The notes under the pieces were generated by a model, which did no database searches, was not told the origin of the DNA, and saw only the letters and a list, made by a program, of their open reading frames with translations. This document shows positions 54,019-61,737 of a stretch of DNA of 64,000 nt, one piece after another. The DNA is from Crocinitomicaceae bacterium. GTDB lineage: Bacteria; Bacteroidota; Bacteroidia; Flavobacteriales_D; Crocinitomicaceae. The stretch covers positions 1 to 64,000 of the forward strand of contig JAJTCM010000006.1 of assembly GCA_021325675.1 (NCBI GenBank), given 5' to 3'. Position 1 is the first letter of the stretch. Every line of letters begins with the position of its first letter. The position numbers and the translations under genes were made by a program.

Positions 54019-56241
54019 TTAAATTTGATTTTGAACCCGGTACGGAATAGAAATCAAAACTTTGGTCCCGGTTTCATCTTCCTTATTATAATCCTCGATC
54101 ATCAGGAAACCTTCAGCGCGGTATTTTTTGTTCAGGTTGTCAATCCTGTCTCGCGTGATCTTCATCGCCATGCTTTTATGTTCCTTGCTTTTTTTGTTCA
54201 TTTCCGCCCCTTTCCGGCCAACGCCGTTATCTTCGACCGTAATCCGAAGCATATTTTCGTGCTTGAAAAAATGAACGTTAATAAAGCCGTCTTCCTCCAG
54301 GTGCAGCCTTCCGTGCTCAATTGCATTTTCAATAAAAGGCTGGGTAATCATCGGTGGAATGATCGCTTCTTCTTCATAGAGTATGTCATCTACAACAATG
54401 CTGAACTCAAAGCGCTCTTCGAAACGCAGTTTCTGGATATTGAGGTATTTTTCGAGGATCTCGTATTCAGTCTGGATCGGAATGAAATCTTTGGAGGAGT
54501 TCTCCAGGATCAGGCGCATCAGCTTGGAAAAGTTGACAAGGAATTTTGCTGAGTTCTTCGTATCGTTATCATATATATAGCTTTGGATTACCGACATGGC
54601 ATTGAAGACAAAATGCGGGTTCATCTGTGCCCGGAGCAAAGTCTGGTTCATTTCCGCCTGCTGCTGCTGCTGCTTGATCTTCGTCTGGTTCCAGCGGTAA
54701 AAGCCGATCACCCCCGCGAGCAGCATGAAAACGACAAAACCAATTATAATATAGGTTTGCAGGTTTCCCTTCAGCTTTGCTGTTTCCAGCTTAGCCGAAG
54801 TCAGGGCCTTTTCCTGGCGCTGCATGGCAATGGAATCTGCCTGCATGGAAATAATTTTACTGTCCTGTTCCGTCCGGTAAACGGTGCTCAGCTCTGCAAT
54901 TTTAGTGATGGATTCCAGTGTTTTGGCACTATCGGCATAGTCTGAGTATAATCTCAGGTAATGGTAAGCGAGCTTTTGGTTGCCTGTTTTGAAATACACC
55001 TCCGAAATGGTATGGTATGTCGGGTAAACCGAGCCTTTGTAGCCGAACTGCGAACGGATCTTCACGGAACGGTTCAGGTAGTTGAGGGCGTTCCCGTATT
55101 TGCCCTGCTTTTCAAATACATAACCTACATTGTGGTAAACCGTAGCGATTTTTTCCTGGTTACCTGAAGATTCGAAATACACCAGCGCCTTATTATAATT
55201 GCTCAATGCTTTGGCGAAGTCTTTTTGTTCGCGGTAAATATCCCCAATCGCATTATGGGCGCTCCCCAAACCATCGTAATCATCGTAAGGCAATAACAAT
55301 TTCAAAGCCTTGCGCTGCATCTCGAGGGCTTTGTTATAATCTTTCTTCATCCGGTAAACATTGCCCAGGTCGATTTCTGCAATCGCCACGGTCCGCTTGT
55401 CCCGGATCCTGTTCGCGTTGTCAATTGCTATCAGGAAATGGCGCTCTGCCTCTTTGTAGTTCAGGATGGAAAGCTGGGCCTCCCCAATGCGGTTCGAAAT
55501 GCTGGCAATCCGGTAATGGTCGCCTTCGTCATTCGCCAGCTCCAGCGCAATCATCCCTTTGGCTACACCAAGCTCCACCTGTCCGAAATAATTGAATATG
55601 ATGGATTGGTTGTTAAATGCATCTGACTGTACCCTTTTTTTGGCCGAACGCCTCGCAAACTGGATGGCTTCATCTGCAAAATAACCGGCTGAGTCTTTTT
55701 GGTTCAGGAGCATGTGAGACTGTGAGATCAAAACATAAGTCTCCGAAATCTCTTTGTTGTTGCGTGCCTTCCGGGCAATTTTCAAGGCATCTTTCAGGAA
55801 GATCTTGGATTGTTCGACCTGTCTTTTATAAAGGTGGAACTCCGCGATCCGCTGATAGAGGTCGAGCTTGATCATCGGGGATTGCGTAATCGATATATAA
55901 GACTGCAGATCAAGGACTTTATTGTAATAAATATCTTTGTCCCCGTTGTAGAAATCTACTTCCGCATCAAAAATCTGGGCCAGGTAACGCGCCGAATCGT
56001 TGGAGCTGTAGCTCAGTGTAATCAATGAGCTGCGGATAGAATCGGCTTTTTCGAAATTGTTCTCGTGGTAATAGCTTGCCAATTCATACAGTTTCCAAAA
56101 GCGTTTGTTCGGGTTATCCTCTTTTTTATACTCCCGGATCATCTTTTTTTCCTTACTAGACTGCGCATATACCAAAGTATTCGCCGATACAAGCAAAAAC
56201 AGGAGCAACAAAAATGGGCGGTATACCAATTTAAATGACAT
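54019..56241 (-). CDS. LytS-type sensor histidine kinase with TPR sensor region
   Basis: 740 residues. Signal peptide 1-26 (NTLVYAQ), TPR-like repeats about 35-440, a coiled coil, one membrane helix about 488-510 (IIIGFVVFMLLAGVIGFYRW), His_kinase domain with phospho-acceptor His543 in QMNPHFVFNAMS, and an ATPase domain (QPFIENAIEHG, VEDNGVGRKG). The TPR region faces the periplasm and would sense a protein or peptide partner. Forms a two-component system with the LytTR gene. Confidence 0.93.
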   Translation of the reverse strand: MSFKLVYRPFLLLLFLLVSANTLVYAQSSKEKKMIREYKKEDNPNKRFWKLYELASYYHENNFEKADSIRSSLITLSYSSNDSARYLAQIFDAEVDFYNGDKDIYYNKVLDLQSYISITQSPMIKLDLYQRIAEFHLYKRQVEQSKIFLKDALKIARKARNNKEISETYVLISQSHMLLNQKDSAGYFADEAIQFARRSAKKRVQSDAFNNQSIIFNYFGQVELGVAKGMIALELANDEGDHYRIASISNRIGEAQLSILNYKEAERHFLIAIDNANRIRDKRTVAIAEIDLGNVYRMKKDYNKALEMQRKALKLLLPYDDYDGLGSAHNAIGDIYREQKDFAKALSNYNKALVYFESSGNQEKIATVYHNVGYVFEKQGKYGNALNYLNRSVKIRSQFGYKGSVYPTYHTISEVYFKTGNQKLAYHYLRLYSDYADSAKTLESITKIAELSTVYRTEQDSKIISMQADSIAMQRQEKALTSAKLETAKLKGNLQTYIIIGFVVFMLLAGVIGFYRWNQTKIKQQQQQAEMNQTLLRAQMNPHFVFNAMSVIQSYIYDNDTKNSAKFLVNFSKLMRLILENSSKDFIPIQTEYEILEKYLNIQKLRFEERFEFSIVVDDILYEEEAIIPPMITQPFIENAIEHGRLHLEEDGFINVHFFKHENMLRITVEDNGVGRKGAEMNKKSKEHKSMAMKITRDRIDNLNKKYRAEGFLMIEDYNKEDETGTKVLISIPYRVQNQI

Positions 56242-56292
56242 TTCAGCGACTAATGTAAGTGATTTTTTGATTCGGAGATTCGAGAAGAAAAA

Positions 56293-56384
56293 ATAATGTG
56301 CTAATAATAGTCCATTCTAACATGAATACTTTAGTAAAGTTAATTCAATTAGTACATTGATTCATTAGCATATTAGCACATTAT
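56293..56384. repeat. Dispersed repeat family 2, full inverted element
   Basis: ATAATGTGCTAAT (56293-56305) and ATTAGCACATTAT (56372-56384) are a perfect 13-base inverted pair 66 bases apart. An additional direct ATTAGCATATTAGCAC tract sits at the right arm. Between the divergent kinase gene and leuS; the leuS -7 box begins 12 bases after it. A fragment of family 1 (GATTCGGAGATTCGAGAAG) adjoins its left end. Confidence 0.65.
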
Positions 56385-56395
56385 CCATTAAATTG

Positions 56396-56403
56396 TATCT
56401 TTG
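56396..56403 (+). promoter_or_regulatory. leuS -7 box
   Basis: TATCTTTG, an exact TAnnTTTG match, 27 bases before the ATG at 56431. The -33 region lies within the repeat arm. Confidence 0.5.
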
Positions 56404-56430
56404 CTGCTTTCAAAACTTAAAACCCTTCGA

Positions 56431-59376
56431 ATGGATTACAATCATTTGGATATTGAACGTAAATGGCGCAAACATTGGTCTGAAAACCAAACATTTAAAT
56501 CAGAAGACAATTCCGAAAAAGAGAAATACTATGTCCTTGACATGTTTCCTTACCCATCCGGTGCAGGCTTACACGTAGGCCACCCGCTCGGGTATATTGC
56601 TTCGGATATTTATGCACGCTACAAACGTTTACAGGGTTTTAATGTGCTCCACCCGATGGGCTACGATTCTTTCGGGCTTCCGGCCGAGCAATATGCTATT
56701 CAAACCGGGCAGCACCCTGAAAAAACGACCAAAGAAAACATTGCACGCTACCGCACGCAGCTGGATAAAATCGGCTTTTCCTTTGACTGGTCGCGCGAGG
56801 TGCGCACTTCGGACCCTTCTTATTATAAATGGACACAATGGATTTTCATCCGCCTGTTTGACGCCTGGTACAACCCGGTTAAAGACAAGGCTGAAGACAT
56901 TCAAACGCTTATCGATATTTTCCAAACCCAGGGCTTTAGCGGCAACGCAGGCGATGCACTCACCGGTGGAATTGAGCACAATATCCGGCCTTTCAGCGCT
57001 TCCGAATGGAAAGAATTTGAAGAAAGCAAACAACGTGAGATCCTGATGCATTTCCGCCTGGCTTACCTGGATAATACCTGGGTAAACTGGTGTCCTGCGC
57101 TGGGAACGGTGCTCGCCAACGACGAAGTGGTGAACGGGGTTTCCGAACGCGGCGGCCACCCGGTTGAACGCAAAAAAATGCAGCAGTGGAGCCTGCGCAT
57201 CACAGCTTATGCGGAACGCTTGCTCACCGGGCTCGACGGACTGGACTGGACGGAATCGATCAAAGACATGCAGCGCAACTGGATAGGGAAATCCAAGGGC
57301 TGTACGATCCGCTTCAAAACGGCTGACGACAAGCACAACATTGAAGTGTTTACCACACGTCCGGACACGATTTTCGGTGTAAGCTACGTAACGCTTGCGC
57401 CGGAACATGACCTCGTTTCCCAACTGACAACAGAAGAAAACAAAGAAAAAATCGAAGCCTACGTTGCCTACGCCAAAAACCGAAGCGAACGCGAACGCCA
57501 GGCCGATGTGAAAAATATTACAGGTGAATTTACAGGCGCTTACGTGATCCATCCGTTCACACAGCAGCAAATCCCGGTGTGGATCGGCGACTACGTCCTG
57601 GCGGGTTATGGAACAGGCGCCGTGATGGCCGTTCCTTCCCACGACGAGCGCGATTACCGTTTTGCAAAGCATTTTTCGCTGCCAAGACCGGTTGTCGTTG
57701 AAGCGCCGCAGGACTGGGATTTTGAACAGGAAGCCTGGGTTGAAAAATCCGGGAAAATCGTTAATTCTGACTTCCTGAACGGATTGGACGTAAAGCAAGC
57801 TGTTGTAAAAGCCATTGAGGAAATCGAAAAAGCCGGTATCGGTTTAGGAAAAGTAAATTACCGCCTGCGTGACGCCGTTTTCGGAAGACAGCGCTATTGG
57901 GGCGAGCCAATCCCGGTTTATTACAAAAACGGTCTTCCATACACTATGGATGAAGCCGATTTGCCGCTGAACCTGCCGGAAGTCGATAAATTTCTACCGA
58001 CTGAGGACGGTGAGCCGCCGCTGGCCCGGGCCAACAACTGGAAATACAAGGACGAATACGAATACGAAAAAACAACCATGCCGGGCTGGGCCGGAAGCTC
58101 CTGGTACTTCCTCCGTTACATGGACCCGCATAACATGCAGGAATTCGTCAGCAAAGCGAAAGTAGATTACTGGAAAAATGTCGATCTTTACATAGGAGGT
58201 TCCGAGCACGCAACCGGACACTTGCTGTATTCCCGCTTCTGGACGAAATTCCTCTTTGATCTCGGCTTTATCAGCTTTGATGAGCCTTTCCGGAAAATGA
58301 TCAACCAGGGAATGATTTTGGGGAGAAGCAGTATTGTATATAGACTATCATACTCCAAACAGGCTGAAGTTGAGTTTAAAGGAGAGATTCTAATTTCTTC
58401 AAAATTAAAATCTGTCGTTGATAAACACTTTGATATAAATCAAAAACTAACAAGTGAAGAAAATCGGCTATACGAATATGTTTTAAATGAAATTGAAAGA
58501 CTTAGAAATAAAATTCATATTGATTCCGTGAATCTAGCAACCTACGCTGTTCCATTAAACGTAGATATTTCTTTCGTTGATAACGACAAATTAAATATTG
58601 AAGATTTTAAAAACTGGCGTAACGAATTTAAAAATGCCGAGTTCATTTTTGAAGAAGACGGAACTTTTCTCTGTTCTTCCGAAGTCGAAAAAATGTCTAA
58701 ATCAAAATACAACGTGCAAACCCCGGACGAGCTGGTTGAAAAATTCGGCGCGGACACGCTGCGTATGTATGAAATGTTCCTCGGCCCGCTTGAGCAAAGC
58801 AAACCCTGGGACACGAAAGGCATCAACGGCGTTTCGAATTTCCTGCGTAAACTCTGGCGCTTGTTTAACTTCGACGAAAACGGCGCTGCGCAGCTGCATG
58901 GTGAAACGGCAAATGACAGCCTGAAAAGCCTGCATAAATGTATCCAGAAAGTGACCACTGATTTGAACCGTTTTTCATTCAACACGGGCGTTTCGAATTT
59001 CATGATCTGCGTCAACGAGCTCACGGAGCAAAAATGCAATAGCCGTGAAATCCTGGAGCAGTTGGTGATCCTCATGTCGCCTTACGCACCGCATATCTGC
59101 GAAGAATTGTGGACGAAGCTCGGCAACGCTCCCGGAACAGTTTCTTACGCCAAATTCCCGGAATTCAACCCGGATTACCTGGTGTCGGACGCTTTCTCCT
59201 ACCCTGTTTCTTTCAACGGAAAAGTGCGCTTCAACCTCGAATTCCCGACAAGCATGTCCCCGAAAGAAATCGAGGAGCTCGTTCTCGCTGACGAAAACAC
59301 GGCGAAATGGCTCGAAGGCAAAAGCCCGAAAAAAGTGATCGTTGTGCCGGGGCGGATTGTAAACGTGGTGGTTTAA
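56431..59376 (+). CDS. leuS: Leucyl-tRNA synthetase with AT-rich internal insertion
   Basis: 981 residues from ATG 56431. HIGH motif HVGH at 48-51, a CP1 editing domain (about 290-470), KMSKS at 754-758 and a C-terminal anticodon-binding region. Charges tRNA-Leu. Residues about 627-757 (58310-58700) are encoded by much more AT-rich DNA: I count 89 G+C in the 300 bases 58321-58620, against 31 of 60 just before (58201-58260) and 33 of 60 just after (58741-58800). The segment carries about 50 extra residues (about 640-700, helical and charged) compared with the Bacteroidota LeuRS I recall, and uses AGA and ATA codons rare in the flanks. The frame is unbroken. Confidence 0.95.
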   Translation: MDYNHLDIERKWRKHWSENQTFKSEDNSEKEKYYVLDMFPYPSGAGLHVGHPLGYIASDIYARYKRLQGFNVLHPMGYDSFGLPAEQYAIQTGQHPEKTTKENIARYRTQLDKIGFSFDWSREVRTSDPSYYKWTQWIFIRLFDAWYNPVKDKAEDIQTLIDIFQTQGFSGNAGDALTGGIEHNIRPFSASEWKEFEESKQREILMHFRLAYLDNTWVNWCPALGTVLANDEVVNGVSERGGHPVERKKMQQWSLRITAYAERLLTGLDGLDWTESIKDMQRNWIGKSKGCTIRFKTADDKHNIEVFTTRPDTIFGVSYVTLAPEHDLVSQLTTEENKEKIEAYVAYAKNRSERERQADVKNITGEFTGAYVIHPFTQQQIPVWIGDYVLAGYGTGAVMAVPSHDERDYRFAKHFSLPRPVVVEAPQDWDFEQEAWVEKSGKIVNSDFLNGLDVKQAVVKAIEEIEKAGIGLGKVNYRLRDAVFGRQRYWGEPIPVYYKNGLPYTMDEADLPLNLPEVDKFLPTEDGEPPLARANNWKYKDEYEYEKTTMPGWAGSSWYFLRYMDPHNMQEFVSKAKVDYWKNVDLYIGGSEHATGHLLYSRFWTKFLFDLGFISFDEPFRKMINQGMILGRSSIVYRLSYSKQAEVEFKGEILISSKLKSVVDKHFDINQKLTSEENRLYEYVLNEIERLRNKIHIDSVNLATYAVPLNVDISFVDNDKLNIEDFKNWRNEFKNAEFIFEEDGTFLCSSEVEKMSKSKYNVQTPDELVEKFGADTLRMYEMFLGPLEQSKPWDTKGINGVSNFLRKLWRLFNFDENGAAQLHGETANDSLKSLHKCIQKVTTDLNRFSFNTGVSNFMICVNELTEQKCNSREILEQLVILMSPYAPHICEELWTKLGNAPGTVSYAKFPEFNPDYLVSDAFSYPVSFNGKVRFNLEFPTSMSPKEIEELVLADENTAKWLEGKSPKKVIVVPGRIVNVVV

Positions 59377-59423
59377 TGAAAATTGACCGTTGCAAGCAGT
59401 AATGATTAATTGAACTAATTTTT

Positions 59424-59451
59424 CATTCTACATTCTTCATTCTCCATTTTT
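59424..59451. repeat. Four tandem heptamers CATTCTN
   Basis: CATTCTA, CATTCTT, CATTCTC and CATTTTT follow one another downstream of leuS, a typical AT-rich microrepeat of this phylum's intergenic DNA. Confidence 0.5.
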
Positions 59452-59490
59452 TTACTATCTTTCCTGTGCTAAAATTGTAAAAGCCTATTT

Positions 59491-60789
59491 ATGAAACATA
59501 TTCTACTTGCATTTCTTGTTTGCGGAGGCGCTGCTGCCCAGGCACAAACAACCCACAGATGTTACTCCAAAGAAGGGATTGACCACCAGGAGCAGCTGAT
59601 GCCCGGTTACAAAAACCTCGTAAACGAGCAGTTTGAGCTGGCGAAACAATGGTCTCAAAACCATGAGCCAAAGCGGAATATTTACACCATTCCGGTCGTA
59701 TTTCACGTAGTTTATAATAACCCCGAAGAAAATATTTCCGACGAAATCCTTCAAAACCAAATTGATATCCTCAATGCGGATTATGCCCGCTTAAACGCCG
59801 ATACAGTAAATTTACGCTCCGAATTTGATCCGGTGGCAGGAGCTACAAATATCCGCTTCGCGCTTGCACAGGTTGACCCGGACGGAAACCCGACAACAGG
59901 GATTACCCGTACTGAAACAAATATCGAAACGTTTGGGACCCTCTTTCTCGATTTTGATGTCCTGGAACAAGTGAAATCAACTGCCAATGGCGGAATTGAT
60001 CCCTGGGACCAGGCACATTACCTGAATATCTGGGTGTGCGATATGTCAATCGATTTCCTGGGTGAACAATTCGTGATGCTCCTGGGTTATGCCACACCGC
60101 CGGATGGCTTGCCTAACTGGCCTGCAGGAAGTGTTGACGGTTTGGGAGATGGCGTTGTATTGCAGTACCATGCTGTTGGCGACGAGGATCACAATGGAAA
60201 CGATATGGTTCCCGGATCATTGGGAAGAACTGCCGTTCACGAAGTAGGACATTACCTCGGCCTGCGCCACATTTGGGGTGATGGCGACTGTACAGAAGAC
60301 GATGGCGTTGAAGATACGCCGGATGCAACGGAAGCTTCCGAGCAGGACTGCAACCTGACGCGTAACTCGTGCAACGCTGATGTTGTTGGCTTGGGCGACT
60401 TGCACGATATGGTTGAGAATTTCATGGATTATTCGGCGGAAACATGCCAGAATTCATTCACCCGCAAACAAACCGATCTGATGCACGGCGTACTTGAAAA
60501 TGACCGCTACGACCTGGTGCACGCAAACCCGGTACTTGGCTTGCAAGAGCTTCCGGCTGTTGCTTTCGATGCCTTCCCGAACCCGGCTGATTCTTACATC
60601 AAAATCAAGGCAAAAGAACAAATTTCAGGGATTGAAGTTCATGACGTAAACGGCAGGATGCTGGCTCAAAATAAAGTTTCCGGCAGCGAAAATGCAATCA
60701 GTTTAGATAACCTCAAAGCAGGTGTTTACGTCCTGACAGTTCATTTCAGCAACGGACAAACGGCGCAAAAACGGATCAGCAAAAGATAA
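59491..60789 (+). CDS. Secreted M43 metalloprotease with T9SS type A sorting domain
   Basis: 432 residues. Signal peptide 1-18 (AAAQAQ). M43B catalytic domain with HEVGHYLGLRHIWG: H250, E251, H254, H260; the Met-turn MDYSAETC near 313. C-terminal sorting domain about 355-432: FPNPADSYIKI and closing KRISKR. Intact version of the architecture seen at 1-3926, without the PKD and jelly-roll parts. A TATCTTTC box at 59456-59463 may be its -7. Confidence 0.92.
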   Translation: MKHILLAFLVCGGAAAQAQTTHRCYSKEGIDHQEQLMPGYKNLVNEQFELAKQWSQNHEPKRNIYTIPVVFHVVYNNPEENISDEILQNQIDILNADYARLNADTVNLRSEFDPVAGATNIRFALAQVDPDGNPTTGITRTETNIETFGTLFLDFDVLEQVKSTANGGIDPWDQAHYLNIWVCDMSIDFLGEQFVMLLGYATPPDGLPNWPAGSVDGLGDGVVLQYHAVGDEDHNGNDMVPGSLGRTAVHEVGHYLGLRHIWGDGDCTEDDGVEDTPDATEASEQDCNLTRNSCNADVVGLGDLHDMVENFMDYSAETCQNSFTRKQTDLMHGVLENDRYDLVHANPVLGLQELPAVAFDAFPNPADSYIKIKAKEQISGIEVHDVNGRMLAQNKVSGSENAISLDNLKAGVYVLTVHFSNGQTAQKRISKR

Positions 60790-60952
60790 ATTTATTTGAA
60801 CCCTGTAAGTTTCTTGTATGTGTCTTTTCATTTATGAGAACATATAAGCGTTTTGCTCTTCCCGATAAGTGCTCCTTATAATTCTTAAATGTCTTATCTG
60901 GTTCAAAAATCATCTCTCTCTGCTTGCAGTGAACCAAATTCTCTTTTAGTTG

Positions 60953-60960
60953 TATCTTTA
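60953..60960 (+). promoter_or_regulatory. Candidate -7 box of the 60978 gene
   Basis: TATCTTTA, one mismatch to TAnnTTTG, 17 bases before the ATG. Upstream is a short inverted pair GGTTCA/TGAACC (60900-60935). Confidence 0.35.
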
Positions 60961-60977
60961 CGCTAAATACAAATCCT

Positions 60978-61631
60978 ATGCTTCGTTTTGCACTTTTGTT
61001 TTCTTCGTTTATGGTCATTTTCGGCTCACAGGCCCAGCGCTCGTATGAATTCAAGTCGGCAGTGCCACCCGAAGGAGAACTTGTAAAAACGGTCGACCCT
61101 ACTCTTTTTGGTGTTTACAAGAATGCGGAAACCGGGACGGAGTTTGTTCTGAATGCGGAGGGCATCAGCATGGTAACAATCATTAATTCTTACATCACGC
61201 GGGAGCAGGTACGCGAAACGAGCAAATACCAGGTGCGCAACGGTTATCTTTTCGGTGTGAAAGAAAACGATTCCATTCCCTGCATTGAAGAAGGCGATAA
61301 ATATTTTTTCGGGATCAGGCATAAAATCAACCTGAACGACGCAGAACATAAAGCCTTGATCAAAAAAATCAGCGCGCAATCTTATATGCTGAACTTCATT
61401 GAAACCAAAGGATATTCGCCCAGCCTGATTACTTTTAAGGGAAATGCCATGCAAATCCAGCATTTTACTTATCCCGGCGAAGCAGAAAAACTATTCAGAG
61501 TGATCAATAAGCAGGAAAAAAGCAAGGAAACCAGTTACGATCTTATTCTGCTCAGTCCCAATCAGAAAGAATGGAATAAACTCGATAAAAACCAGATTTT
61601 TGATTCGGATATTATATTCCAGAAGTTATAG
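60978..61631 (+). CDS. Secreted hypothetical protein, 217 residues
   Basis: Signal peptide about 1-19 (FGSQAQ). The mature part is beta-rich and basic (EFVLNAEGISMVTIIN, FFGIRHKINLNDAEHKAL); no family recognised. Its own candidate promoter and the gap on each side suggest a single-gene unit. Convergent with the helicase gene across 106 bases of degenerate repeat (GCAAAGT-type phrases). Confidence 0.65.
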   Translation: MLRFALLFSSFMVIFGSQAQRSYEFKSAVPPEGELVKTVDPTLFGVYKNAETGTEFVLNAEGISMVTIINSYITREQVRETSKYQVRNGYLFGVKENDSIPCIEEGDKYFFGIRHKINLNDAEHKALIKKISAQSYMLNFIETKGYSPSLITFKGNAMQIQHFTYPGEAEKLFRVINKQEKSKETSYDLILLSPNQKEWNKLDKNQIFDSDIIFQKL

Positions 61632-61737
61632 GATCGCAAAGTTCACAAAGGATTATCGCAAAGTACGCGAAGGGATTATGAAATGAATGTCTATTAAACT
61701 TTGCGTACATGGCGCAAACTTAGCCACCTCCTCGATC

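Noticed and set aside
56629-57798. 389-residue open frame opposite leuS
   Set aside because: It lies fully antisense to a certain synthetase gene and has no recognisable protein features; a shadow of biased codon use.
58310-58700. Frameshift or intein in leuS
   Set aside because: The frame is continuous and there are no splicing or endonuclease motifs; only composition and length are unusual.
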